From: Syntrophaceae bacterium
Lineage (GTDB): Bacteria; Desulfobacterota; Syntrophia; Syntrophales; Smithellaceae
NCBI GenBank assembly: GCA_003142535.1
Contig: PLMQ01000049.1
Span: 1-37,532, forward strand
Length of the DNA: 37,532 bases
Reading direction: 5' to 3'
Below are positions 15,451-23,478 of the stretch, in pieces. The stretch's first letter is position 1. Every line of letters starts with the position of its first letter. The notes beneath the pieces are model-generated. The model saw only the letters and a program-made list of their open reading frames with translations. It did no database searches and was not told the origin of the DNA. The position numbers and the translations under genes were made by a program.

Positions 15451-16341
15451 TTATAATAATTTGTATTCGCCCTGAATTTTAACTACAGCGGAACCGCCGA
15501 AAATGACACTTCTTCCATCAACATTCTGCACAGTATCTAATTTGACGATATTGGGGAGATTATGGCTGTTATTTTGTTCGATACTTAAAATACGGCCATC
15601 CCATAAACTTTCTCGCAGCAGATAATAGCCAAAGGCGGAATTGCCGGAACCGGTTGCCGGGTCTTCCAGATAGCCGTATTTCGGCGCGAACACACGGGTG
15701 CGAAATTTATTCGATTTGTCCGCTACTTCATCCGTAAATATGAGAATAATATCAATGCCGTTTTTTAAGCAGAAGTCTTTCAATTGAGCTTGGTTTGGCA
15801 GCACCGCAAGGCACAACTCTAAATTCTTGATGGGTACAATAAGCGTGTTTAACCCGGCATTAATCAAACCTAATGCAAATTTTTGGTTAATCGCTTGCGG
15901 TTTGATATTTAACGCTCGGGCGATCTCCTCACTTCCCAGTTTGAGGTGATTATATTGGGGCGCGGGCGCAGTTATAAAAATGGAATCACTTTCATTTATT
16001 TTATTATAGACGTTCAGGCAATCATCCTTGACTCTAATCTTGACGATTTCTTGTTTTAATAAATAATCACTGCTTTTGATCAGTTCATACATGATGCCGA
16101 TAGTGCCGTGTCCGCAGAAATCGACTGCACATTCCGCGGAATAATATTTGAGAAAAAAGCATTCTTCTTCCGGGAATAAATAAATTACCTCGTTGACATA
16201 ACCTTTCAGCTCTCTGGCGATTAACTGCATTTCGTCATTTGATATTCCATCGGTGCTGTTTAAATAAACACAGGCACAGGGATTCCCGGAGGATAGCCCG
16301 TTGGTGAAAGCATCTATTTTTTTAAAGGGAAAACTTTTCAT
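15451..16341 (-). CDS. PhzF-family isomerase-like protein
   Basis: A 296-residue protein with the diaminopimelate-epimerase-like PhzF fold. It opens IDAFTNGLSSGNPCACVYL (residues 9-27). A glutamate (E51, in NEVIYL) stands at the place of the PhzF catalytic acid, CGHGT is at 76-80, and DPATGSGNSAFGYYLL follows in the C-terminal half. PhzF of phenazine synthesis isomerises a dihydroanthranilate. Most relatives, like this one, have unknown substrates, and there are no other phenazine genes here. The ATG has GGAG eight bases upstream, which is the end of a repeat module. It is the last gene of a minus-strand run of DJ-1, SDR and methyltransferase genes. Confidence 0.85.
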   Translation of the reverse strand: MKSFPFKKIDAFTNGLSSGNPCACVYLNSTDGISNDEMQLIARELKGYVNEVIYLFPEEECFFLKYYSAECAVDFCGHGTIGIMYELIKSSDYLLKQEIVKIRVKDDCLNVYNKINESDSIFITAPAPQYNHLKLGSEEIARALNIKPQAINQKFALGLINAGLNTLIVPIKNLELCLAVLPNQAQLKDFCLKNGIDIILIFTDEVADKSNKFRTRVFAPKYGYLEDPATGSGNSAFGYYLLRESLWDGRILSIEQNNSHNLPNIVKLDTVQNVDGRSVIFGGSAVVKIQGEYKLL

Positions 16342-16345
16342 AGTT

Positions 16346-16485
16346 GAAACTCCAATTGCGAAAGCGCATAACCTAATAACCTAAAGGTCACGAGAGGTCA
16401 AGTCGGAATTGGTAAGTTGTAATGAGACCCAAACTTCAGAAACATAGTGCACTGAAGTTTGCTGGTCGAATTATCCCGCTCAGCG
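16346..16485 (+). repeat. Hairpin mosaic element E6
   Basis: The element opens with the terminal module GAAACTCCAATTGCGAAAGC (16346-16365). Its stem CCAATTGCG (16352-16360) pairs with CGGAATTGG (16404-16412, one mismatch), with TAACCTAATAACCTAAAGG in the loop. It continues GTTGTAATGAGAC, then the variable hairpin CAAACTTCAG (16430-16439) with CTGAAGTTTG (16452-16461), CGAATTATC and CCGCTCAGCGG. This is E3 in the opposite orientation. It fills the gap between the phzF-like and methyltransferase genes. Confidence 0.8.
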
Positions 16486-16487
16486 GA

Positions 16488-16526
16488 GGGGAATGAGACT
16501 CGGACTAAGGCTGAGCCTCATTCCCC
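16488..16526 (-). terminator. Palindrome overlapping the methyltransferase stop codon
   Basis: GGGGAATGAG (16488-16497) and CTCATTCCCC (16517-16526) are a perfect 10-bp inverted repeat, and CTC (16499-16501) with GAG (16513-16515) extends the stem after one mismatch. The stop codon of the methyltransferase (16505-16507) is in the loop. It could be a 3'-end hairpin; there is no U-tract. Confidence 0.4.
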
Positions 16527-17215
16527 GTGATTGCGTAAAATCCGGCCTGCATATGCGCATACCAGAAAAATTCAACTGTCTTAAAGCCGACATTTCTTAA
16601 CAATTGAAGATGCTCTTCAACAGTTATCGGAAAATATTTTTTGTTGAACCTCCGGGTATGTTCCTCAACTTCATATTTGCTTCTGCCGGCTTGTAGTTGA
16701 AAATTCGTCCAGCGCGCCAATCCAATTTCTACTCCTCTTGCCGATAAGGGATGGATGTTTTCCGTAGTTACATATATTCCGGATTTATTCAGTAAATTAA
16801 AGCAATTCTCCGTCGCCTTTTTCCGCTCATCTCTCAGTAAATAAAGATGAGCTTGAATGGCTGTGATGACATCAACTTTGTTTTTGATTTTATTTTCCAG
16901 CTCTTGTGTCCCCACCGGCTCCAGAATTGATAATCTGTCACTTGGGATATTTGCCAGGCGTCTTTTTGCTTCTTCCAGCATCTTGGGAGCGGGATCGCAG
17001 ATGATGAAATGCGTGTGGGGAAAATGCGGGTATGCCTGCTCCACCATATAACCGGTGCCGCAGCCGGTATCCAGCCAGACTCTGGCATCCGGTTTTACAG
17101 TTTTAATTAAATCAATTGCTTCCTGATGGATGGTTTCATAATAGGGAATTGTTTTACGGACATTGACATCGTATTCTTCGGCATTGTGAGGTGTGGTATT
17201 GTTTAATTCTTTCAT
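16505..17215 (-). CDS. Class I SAM-dependent methyltransferase
   Basis: A 236-residue soluble methyltransferase. The SAM-binding motif I is VWLDTGCGTGYMVEQA (about residues 41-56), followed by an acidic strand end (FIICDPAPKMLEEAKRRL) and the motif IV region VDVITAIQAHLYL. The C-terminal part (HTRRFNKKYFPITVEEHLQLLRNVGFKTVEFFWY) resembles small-molecule methyltransferases. The substrate is unknown. It lies between an SDR gene and a PhzF-family gene on the same strand, with paired hairpins upstream and a palindrome over its stop codon. Confidence 0.85.
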   Translation of the reverse strand: MKELNNTTPHNAEEYDVNVRKTIPYYETIHQEAIDLIKTVKPDARVWLDTGCGTGYMVEQAYPHFPHTHFIICDPAPKMLEEAKRRLANIPSDRLSILEPVGTQELENKIKNKVDVITAIQAHLYLLRDERKKATENCFNLLNKSGIYVTTENIHPLSARGVEIGLARWTNFQLQAGRSKYEVEEHTRRFNKKYFPITVEEHLQLLRNVGFKTVEFFWYAHMQAGFYAITGNEAQP

Positions 17216-17234
17216 AATGACCTTTTTACAGATG

Positions 17235-17295
17235 GAGCAATCATGTTGATTGCTCTAAAACAATAATGTTTGGTTCAATCTGCAAGATTGAACCA
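17235..17295. repeat. Two tandem perfect hairpins between SDR and methyltransferase genes
   Basis: GAGCAATCA (17235-17243) pairs with TGATTGCTC (17247-17255) with a three-base loop. TGGTTCAATC (17271-17280) pairs with GATTGAACCA (17286-17295) with a five-base loop. Both stems are perfect. They sit 20-80 nt before the methyltransferase start on the minus strand. They could be a terminator or processing site separating the two genes, or operator-like palindromes. Confidence 0.6.
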
Positions 17296-17361
17296 GCAAA
17301 CCGGGGTTCCCTGCCTTGCTTTACTTGTTACTTATTCTCCTTCAGTCTAAAGGCCTTCAGT

Positions 17362-18084
17362 CTATATCCTGCTATACAGCCAATCCGGCGCCACTTTCAT
17401 AATCCAGGCGATGAGGCGCCATCTTCTTGTTATATAGGCAAGCTTCTTTTTGCCTCTGATGGCATCAAATATTTGCTCTGCCGCCTCCTTGGCAGTTGCC
17501 AGCCAGAATAAATTACCGCCCTTGGACATGGCTGTCTTGACAAAACCAGGCATAATATCGGTTATGTAAATCGGTTTTTTGGAGCGCACTGCCCGTTGGC
17601 GCAGGCCTTCCAGATAGTTGGAGACATAAGCTTTGGATGCCGAATAAGCCGGATCGCTCCTATTGCCGCGCAGTGCTGCAACTGACGATATGCCCGCCAG
17701 ATGGCCGGAGCCTTTTTCCAGGAAATACTGAAAGGCAATGCTCGCGATCAAAGTAAAACCGGAAACATTCACATCGATTGTTTCCTTTTCGATATCCCAT
17801 TGTAATAGTGGATTGATATCACCATAACCGGAACTGATGATGACCAGATCAACTCCGCCCATTTCGGCGATTAAGTCGCAAAATTCCTTTTCGGCATCGG
17901 CAAACCGGCTAATATCAATTTGTTTAATATAAGACTTTCCCGGCAATTCTTTTTGCAGCTCCTCTAAAAGATTTATTCGTCTTGCCGCCAGACCGACTAT
18001 ATAGTTATTGTTCGATAAAATCCTGGCCAGCTCTTTTCCCATGCCGGAACTCGCGCCCATCACGATTGCTTTTAATTGTTCCAT
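17362..18084 (-). CDS. Short-chain dehydrogenase/reductase
   Basis: NAD(P)-dependent oxidoreductase of the classical SDR family, 240 aa from the ATG at 18084 (GGAGA upstream). A longer frame would overlap the DJ-1 gene and is rejected. The cofactor motif GASSGMG is at 10-16, AARR at 33-36 suggests NADP preference, the catalytic serine lies in GISSVAA (133-134) and YSASK gives Y147 and K151. The usual NNAG is replaced by SSGYG (84-88). The C-terminus has hydrophobic stretches that may associate with the membrane. The substrate is unknown. It starts 19 nt after the DJ-1 gene stop, so they are likely co-transcribed. Confidence 0.87.
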   Translation of the reverse strand: MEQLKAIVMGASSGMGKELARILSNNNYIVGLAARRINLLEELQKELPGKSYIKQIDISRFADAEKEFCDLIAEMGGVDLVIISSGYGDINPLLQWDIEKETIDVNVSGFTLIASIAFQYFLEKGSGHLAGISSVAALRGNRSDPAYSASKAYVSNYLEGLRQRAVRSKKPIYITDIMPGFVKTAMSKGGNLFWLATAKEAAEQIFDAIRGKKKLAYITRRWRLIAWIMKVAPDWLYSRI

Positions 18085-18103
18085 GTTAGTTTCTCCTGAA
18101 AAC

Positions 18104-18736
18104 TTATAATCTTCTTTTATTGTCGGTGGAGTAATAATATTCCATGTAACGCGCCGTGTTGCGGGCAACTTCCTCGCCGTAATATTTTTGCACAACTCTC
18201 AGTGCCATGTCGATTCCGGCGGAAATACCGGCGGAAGTAATGACATTGCCGTCTTCCACGATATGATAGGCATCTTCCACAATGGTCTCGGGAAACTCTT
18301 CCTTCATCCATGACAATGACTGCCAGTGAGTTGTGGCGTGTTTGCCCTTGAGCAGGCCTGCTTTCCCCAAAAGCATGGAACCGGTGCAGACGGCAGTTAT
18401 CAGTTCCACTTTTTGTGCAATTTTTTTGATCCAGTTGATTATTTTCTTATTATTAATTTCTTTTCGCGTTCCCCAGCCGCCGGGAACAAGCAGAATATCA
18501 AATGGCGGATGATTATCCAGCGAATATTCTGCGGCAACCTGGAGCCCCGCTCTGGTTTTGATCATGCCTTCATTTTCGGCAATAAGATAAATCTCAAAGG
18601 GAGATGGTTCCAGCATTCTTTTGTTTTCATCAAAATGAAATGTAGAAAGGACTTCATACGGTCCGCAGAAATCCAATAATTCAATGTTCGGAAAAAGTAA
18701 CATGCCAACTTTTTTCTTGGTCGATTTGTTTTCCAT
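18104..18736 (-). CDS. DJ-1/PfpI family protein, isonitrile-hydratase-like
   Basis: A 210-residue class I glutamine-amidotransferase-like protein. It opens KKVGMLLFPNIELLDFCGPYEVL, with the E28 acid typical of DJ-1 proteins. The nucleophile elbow AVCTGS has C117. It continues LLKGKHATTHW and SAGISAGIDMAL, which most resemble isonitrile hydratases and the N-terminal domain of GlxA-type regulators; there is no AraC DNA-binding domain. The reaction is not certain. AGGAG lies eight bases before the ATG. It is the first intact gene of the accessory cassette and lies 18 nt downstream of a cupin remnant. Confidence 0.85.
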   Translation of the reverse strand: MENKSTKKKVGMLLFPNIELLDFCGPYEVLSTFHFDENKRMLEPSPFEIYLIAENEGMIKTRAGLQVAAEYSLDNHPPFDILLVPGGWGTRKEINNKKIINWIKKIAQKVELITAVCTGSMLLGKAGLLKGKHATTHWQSLSWMKEEFPETIVEDAYHIVEDGNVITSAGISAGIDMALRVVQKYYGEEVARNTARYMEYYYSTDNKRRL

Positions 18737-18754
18737 GAATACATCTCCTAAAAT

Positions 18755-18907
18755 CTAAATCCATTCCAGATCAATCCTGGTCATGGGCCCTCCGGCGTTG
18801 CCGGTATTAAGAGTGCCTGCAGGTTCAATCAAGAGAACTTTGCATTCGTTTTCGGCATACGGTTTGTGTTCAATATTTCTTTTAGTCTTTTTCCGCTGGT
18901 TCGGCAA
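18755..18907 (-). pseudogene. C-terminal remnant of a cupin-domain protein
   Basis: The minus-strand frame from a TGA at 18908-18910 to a TAG at 18755-18757 encodes about 50 residues with no usable start. The last 40 read [29 protein letters not shown] and a tail ending DLEWI. This is the final strand region of small cupin proteins, whose metal-site histidine sits in the EHKP-type segment. The rest of the cupin is missing, so it is a truncated gene. It ends 18 nt before the DJ-1 start, so it was probably the first gene of that operon. Confidence 0.6.
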
Positions 18908-18997
18908 TCATTTTTGTGCTGGGATAATTGCCTACAAAGTTATTGTCTGCAAACCGAAAGTATGCTATTTTACAGTGAAATTATCCAGGAGCTATTA

Positions 18998-19765
18998 ATG
19001 AACATAAGAGTGCTGGGATGCCACGGGTCGCAGCTTCCTAGTTATAATACAACAAGCTTTCTCCTTGGGCAGAATGTTCTGGTTGATGCGGGGACAATTA
19101 CCACTGTTCTGAGCTTGGAGGAGCAATTAAAAATTGATTACATTTTAGTAACCCATGCCCACTTGGATCACGTACGTGATCTGACATTTATTACCGATAA
19201 TATTTGTTATCAGCGCCGGAAAAAACAGCTTATAATCATCAGCACAAAAGGCATTATCGAAGCAATTCACCGGCATTTGTTCAATAACGTTATTTGGCCT
19301 GATTTTTCAAGGCTTCCCAGCGCAAAGTCGCCGGTGATTAAATTTCGGATTATTAAACCGGGGAAGAAACAGACAATTGACAACTTATGCATTACGGCCG
19401 TTGATCTTCATCATGTGGTGGAAACAGTCGGATATGTAATCGAATCTGGCGGTAAAACAGTTATTTTTATGGGAGATACAGGGCCGACTGAAGAAGCCTG
19501 GCAGATAGCAAAGAAAACAAAAGGACTCCGGGCTATTTTCATCGAAACATCTTTACCGGATGCCATGAAAGATATCGCCGCTAAAACCGGTCATCTTACC
19601 CCGCTGTCACTGGAGACAGAGCTTAAAAAATTGCAGAGCATAAAGCCCGATATTTATCTTTATCACATGAAACCAAATTACCATGAAGCCATCCGCAAGG
19701 AAATTGCAGCGATAAAAGATAGAGAAGTCCATATAATTGAAGACGGTCAGACAATCAAAATTTAA
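18998..19765 (+). CDS. Class II cyclic-nucleotide phosphodiesterase-like metallo-beta-lactamase-fold protein
   Basis: A 255-residue metal-dependent hydrolase. A longer frame from 18866 exists, but AGGAG precedes the ATG at 18998 and the protein then begins properly at MNIRVLGCHGSQLP. VLVDAGTITTVL precedes the zinc motif HAHLDH (53-58), with further ligands expected in VDLHHVVETVG and in MGDTGPTEE. The sequence pattern matches class II 3',5'-cyclic nucleotide phosphodiesterases as I remember them from other deltaproteobacteria, so cAMP hydrolysis is a reasonable prediction but not proven. It is followed 15 nt later by folC, so it probably heads the folC-lptD run. Confidence 0.8.
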   Translation: MNIRVLGCHGSQLPSYNTTSFLLGQNVLVDAGTITTVLSLEEQLKIDYILVTHAHLDHVRDLTFITDNICYQRRKKQLIIISTKGIIEAIHRHLFNNVIWPDFSRLPSAKSPVIKFRIIKPGKKQTIDNLCITAVDLHHVVETVGYVIESGGKTVIFMGDTGPTEEAWQIAKKTKGLRAIFIETSLPDAMKDIAAKTGHLTPLSLETELKKLQSIKPDIYLYHMKPNYHEAIRKEIAAIKDREVHIIEDGQTIKI

Positions 19766-19780
19766 TCCTCCATTAAATAA

Positions 19781-21061
19781 ATGAATAAATTTGATCCCTC
19801 CACATACCTTGCCAGCTTAAATGTCGATGTCATGCATTTTGGACTAAAGGCAATTTCTGATCTTCTATCTCGGCTGAATAATCCGCAAAATTCTTACAAG
19901 ACAATACTGATTGCCGGCACCAACGGCAAAGGTTCGACCGCGGCGATGACTGCTTCCATCCTGCAATCCGCCGGTTATAAAACAGGCCTTTACACCTCGC
20001 CGCATCTGATCGATATCCGGGAAAGAATTGCCATCAACGGTAAACAAATTTCTAGGCCTGATTTTGGCCGGATTGTAGCTGATGTAAAAAAGGAAATAGT
20101 TCAGCCGGTAACTTACTTTGAGGTTTTAACTGCCGCGGCCTTTCTCTATTTTAAGACCAGGAAGGTAGATATCGCTGTTCTGGAAGTTGGTTTGGGCGGC
20201 AGACTGGATGCAACAAATGTAAGCCGGCCCTTGATTTCGGTTATCACCAACATCGGCCATGACCACATGGCTTATCTAGGCAACACTCTGTCCGCAATCG
20301 CCCGCGAAAAAGCAGGAATTATCAAGCAAAACGGCATTTGCCTGACCGCGGCAAAACAAAAGAAGGTTCTGAATATTTTTGCTGATGTTTGCCGTAAACG
20401 GCGGGCTATGCTTTATCGTCAGGGAGTCGATATAAAAATTAAAAAACAAAAGGATGGCTCGCTTAAATATCATGGTCTGCAGCAGCAAATAAATAATTTA
20501 TCTATACCTCTGCAGGGGAGACACCAGTTGGAAAATGCAGCGCTAGCTTTAGCTGTGATTGAACTCATTGCTAAAAATGGATTTAGTGTTGATAATTCGG
20601 CAATCAGGGCAGGGCTGAAAAATACGCATTGGGAAGCGCGTCTGGAAGTCCTGCAAAAAAATCCTCTATTTGTTTTGGACGGCGCCCATAATCCCGCCGG
20701 CATCGATACATTATGCCGGGCATTAAAGAAAGATTTCACTTATCGCCGGATGATTCTTTTATTTGGTGCTCTGGCGGATAAAGACTATCGCCGTATGCTG
20801 CAAAAAATTGCGCCGTTCGCCCAAAAAATAATCCTGACACAACTGTGGGCAAAGCGCGCTGTGCCGGTGAAAGATATCCATACGGTGTTGAAAAAAATGG
20901 GCTACCGGGCAACTGTTACTCAAAATGTGTTGCAGGCAATTGAAAGGGCGTTGGCTTTAGCCGGTAAAAAAGACTTGATTTGTGCAGCCGGTTCACTATA
21001 TCTTGCCGGCGAAGTAAAACAAGCTTTCCCTGAGGCAGCTTCTTGTGATAAGAAGTTTTGA
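19781..21061 (+). CDS. folC: Folylpolyglutamate/dihydrofolate synthase FolC
   Basis: Adds glutamate to dihydropteroate and/or folates, using ATP. The 426-residue protein is normal size. The ATP-binding loop GTNGKGS is at 46-52, followed by LYTSPHLIDIRERI, the conserved VLEVGLGGRLDATN, and ITNIGHDHMAYLGNTLSAIAREKAGI, all typical. The C-terminal Mur-ligase-like domain has LDGAHNPAGI. No strong Shine-Dalgarno is visible. It sits between the phosphodiesterase-like gene and lptD with small gaps. Confidence 0.95.
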   Translation: MNKFDPSTYLASLNVDVMHFGLKAISDLLSRLNNPQNSYKTILIAGTNGKGSTAAMTASILQSAGYKTGLYTSPHLIDIRERIAINGKQISRPDFGRIVADVKKEIVQPVTYFEVLTAAAFLYFKTRKVDIAVLEVGLGGRLDATNVSRPLISVITNIGHDHMAYLGNTLSAIAREKAGIIKQNGICLTAAKQKKVLNIFADVCRKRRAMLYRQGVDIKIKKQKDGSLKYHGLQQQINNLSIPLQGRHQLENAALALAVIELIAKNGFSVDNSAIRAGLKNTHWEARLEVLQKNPLFVLDGAHNPAGIDTLCRALKKDFTYRRMILLFGALADKDYRRMLQKIAPFAQKIILTQLWAKRAVPVKDIHTVLKKMGYRATVTQNVLQAIERALALAGKKDLICAAGSLYLAGEVKQAFPEAASCDKKF

Positions 21062-21092
21062 AATTACATAATAAACGAGGGGCAAATTTCTT

Positions 21093-23303
21093 TTGATTAA
21101 TATACTCAAAAAAAATATCAAAACAGCTTTTCTTTTTTCCGTAATTATCTTGCTTATGTGCCCCCAACTTTTCGCAGCCGAAACAAAACCTAATGCAGAC
21201 CCTGTGGATATCGAAGCGAACAGCATGAGTTATGACAGTGTCAGCGATGTGTATCGTGCTCGCGGAAATGTCGTAATAATATATTCCGGAGGCTCTCTTT
21301 ATGCTGATGAGGTCGAACTGGATAATAAAAATAATATCGCCACGGCACAGGGTAATGCCTTTATTAAGTCCGGCGAAGACAACATTCTCGGTGATAAAAT
21401 AATTTTCAATTTTAAGGATAAAACCGGCACGGTTTTTAAAGGCCGTGTTTTTATTGCGCGGAACCATTTTTACATTAAAGGCGAAAAAATAGAGAAAACC
21501 GGAGAGCTGACTTACCATATAGAAAAACCGGCGGCCACAACCTGTGACGGAGATTCACCGGCCTGGGAATTTGCCGGTAGTGACATGAAAGTTACGCTGG
21601 AAGGATATGGCATAATGAAAGATGCCAAACTGCTGATCAAAGATGTTCCCATTTTATATTCGCCCATAGGTATTTTCCCCGCAAAAACAAAACGCCAATC
21701 CGGTTTTCAGTTTCCCTATCTTTCTTATTCGAAGGATAAAGACGGCATTGATATAGAAATTCCCTATTTCTGGGCGATTAATCCCCAAATGGACGCAACA
21801 CTCTATCAGCGTTATATCGAAAAAAGAGGGTTGAAAGAAGGCGCGGAATTTCGCTACTATGCTGGGCAGAATTCTTTTGGTACTTTTTATGGCGATTACC
21901 TGGAAGATAAAAAAAATATTGTAGAAACCGTCGGCGGCGTCAGCCGTGATTGGGAAGATATGCACCGGCGCTGGTCATATTATTTAAATCATCAGACAAA
22001 TTTCGATTCGCAGTCTTATCTGCGTACAGATTTGCGCCAAGTTTCCGATAAATGGTATTTCCGCGATTTTTCAGCACACAATTACTACCGTGACAATTAT
22101 GCTGCAAACGAGGAAGATCCATTCAAAAAAGTTCCTTTTCAAGGGGATGAATCTCTGCGCTCTTTAGAGTCAACTGTTCGTTTATTCAAGGGCTGGTCTA
22201 ATTACAGCCTCTCGGCGCTGGTAAGTTCCACCGACGATTTTGCTGCTGTCAATAATGATCAGACACTGCAAAAATATCCGGAAATTACTTTTACTGGCAT
22301 CAAGCAGCCTTTTTTAAAGAGCCCGGTTTATTTTGAATTTACCGGTCTTTATGATTATTTCTATCGCGGTGACGGACAAAAAGGGCATTTTTTTGATTTT
22401 GCCCCGACCTTTTCCCTGCCTTTTAATTTATCCCGTTACGCTAAAGTGATACCGCAAATCGGGTTCAGAGAAACGTACTGGAGCCGCGATGATGACCAAA
22501 CCTCAGGAGATAAAAGCGGCACCAGAAGTATTTATAATGCTTCCTTGTCGATGAGCAGTCAAGTTTCCCGGGTTTTCGATGTCCATGTCCAAAACTGGGA
22601 AAAAATCAGACATGAAATAAAGCCGGAGATATTTTATTCCTATATCCCTAATATAAAACAAGACAATATCCCTGATTATATGCCCATTATAGCGCCCTTC
22701 GTGGCTCCAGTCACGGTGCCAACGAATAACGTTCTTGCCGAGCAAAATGCAGCCGGCTGGGCGCTAACCAATACTTTTACCGCCAAAGTGAAGGATAAAA
22801 CCGGTGCCTACAATTATCTGGAATTTTTAAGAGTAAAACTTTTTCAGACTTATGATATCAACGAGTCCAAGAAAGGCATGGAAGGTTCGCTTACGGAAAG
22901 ACGTCCACTTTCCGATATCGGGCTGGAAGTGGATGCCCGGCCGCATAAGTATTTTTCTTTTATGGCCAGAAACGAATACAATATATATGAAGGCTGGAGA
23001 GAAACAAACTATGATTTGAATATCAGTGATTGGCGCGGTGATAATATAACAATTGGCTATCGTTACACTATAGATTCTATTGAAGAAATAAACGTTCAGG
23101 GCAAGGCAGTAATCACCAAGTTTCTCGACGGTACATTTATAGCACGCCGGGATCAACTTAATTCCAGGACGGTTGAGAATACCGTAGGTCTGCTTTATCA
23201 TGAGCAATGTTGGGCTGTGGGATTTGATCTTACTCAGACTGATACTGATACGAGATTTGTAATTAAATTTTCTCTGTCGGGATTGGGAAAAATGGGAATG
23301 TAA
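21093..23303 (+). CDS. lptD: LPS-assembly outer-membrane protein LptD
   Basis: Outer-membrane translocon that inserts lipopolysaccharide, expected to work with LptE. The 736-residue protein starts at a TTG with GAGGGG upstream. A signal peptide covers about 1-29. The OstA/jellyroll domain spans about 35-140 (IEANSMSYDSVSDVYRARGN, then ADEVELDNKNN and AQGNAF). The conserved TTCDGDSPAW with C151 leads into the beta-barrel. The mature protein has only two cysteines, C151 and C706 (EQCWAVG), which suggests a single disulfide between the N-terminal domain and the barrel. The 175-bp gap after it ends with the rplM promoter. Confidence 0.94.
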   Translation: MINILKKNIKTAFLFSVIILLMCPQLFAAETKPNADPVDIEANSMSYDSVSDVYRARGNVVIIYSGGSLYADEVELDNKNNIATAQGNAFIKSGEDNILGDKIIFNFKDKTGTVFKGRVFIARNHFYIKGEKIEKTGELTYHIEKPAATTCDGDSPAWEFAGSDMKVTLEGYGIMKDAKLLIKDVPILYSPIGIFPAKTKRQSGFQFPYLSYSKDKDGIDIEIPYFWAINPQMDATLYQRYIEKRGLKEGAEFRYYAGQNSFGTFYGDYLEDKKNIVETVGGVSRDWEDMHRRWSYYLNHQTNFDSQSYLRTDLRQVSDKWYFRDFSAHNYYRDNYAANEEDPFKKVPFQGDESLRSLESTVRLFKGWSNYSLSALVSSTDDFAAVNNDQTLQKYPEITFTGIKQPFLKSPVYFEFTGLYDYFYRGDGQKGHFFDFAPTFSLPFNLSRYAKVIPQIGFRETYWSRDDDQTSGDKSGTRSIYNASLSMSSQVSRVFDVHVQNWEKIRHEIKPEIFYSYIPNIKQDNIPDYMPIIAPFVAPVTVPTNNVLAEQNAAGWALTNTFTAKVKDKTGAYNYLEFLRVKLFQTYDINESKKGMEGSLTERRPLSDIGLEVDARPHKYFSFMARNEYNIYEGWRETNYDLNISDWRGDNITIGYRYTIDSIEEINVQGKAVITKFLDGTFIARRDQLNSRTVENTVGLLYHEQCWAVGFDLTQTDTDTRFVIKFSLSGLGKMGM

Positions 23304-23412
23304 GACTGATAATCATTAGATTTAGCCCTCCATTCAATCAGCTTTGACCTGAAATATGGTGAACATCTGCTCAATTCCCAATCCCGTCCCTTAAATTAAA
23401 TTAATATTTTTC

Positions 23413-23441
23413 TTGACAAAAGCTGTGAAATTGCATAGGTT
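23413..23441 (+). promoter_or_regulatory. Promoter of the rplM-rpsI operon
   Basis: A perfect -35, TTGACA (23413-23418), with a 17-nt spacer and a weak -10, TAGGTT (23436-23441), lies about 40 nt before the rplM ATG. Position and spacing fit a ribosomal-protein operon promoter. The tolQ promoter candidate has the same form (TTGACA-17-TAGCTT). Confidence 0.6.
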
Positions 23442-23478
23442 CCCTCTTTAAATTTTCATTGATTGGTGGTTGGTAAAT

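Noticed and set aside
15395-15475. A plus-strand 26-codon frame starting TTG, with GGGAGG upstream and a hydrophobic middle
   Set aside because: TTG start, very short, and its end overlaps the 3' end of the phzF-like gene; no family or context support, so not listed as a gene.
18866-18997. N-terminal extension of 44 residues to the phosphodiesterase-like protein
   Set aside because: It lies over the cupin remnant and spacer, and a good ribosome binding site sits directly before the ATG at 18998, where the family's conserved start begins.
20916-21518. A 200-residue minus-strand frame across the folC-lptD junction
   Set aside because: It overlaps two strongly supported genes and has no recognisable motif or ribosome binding site.
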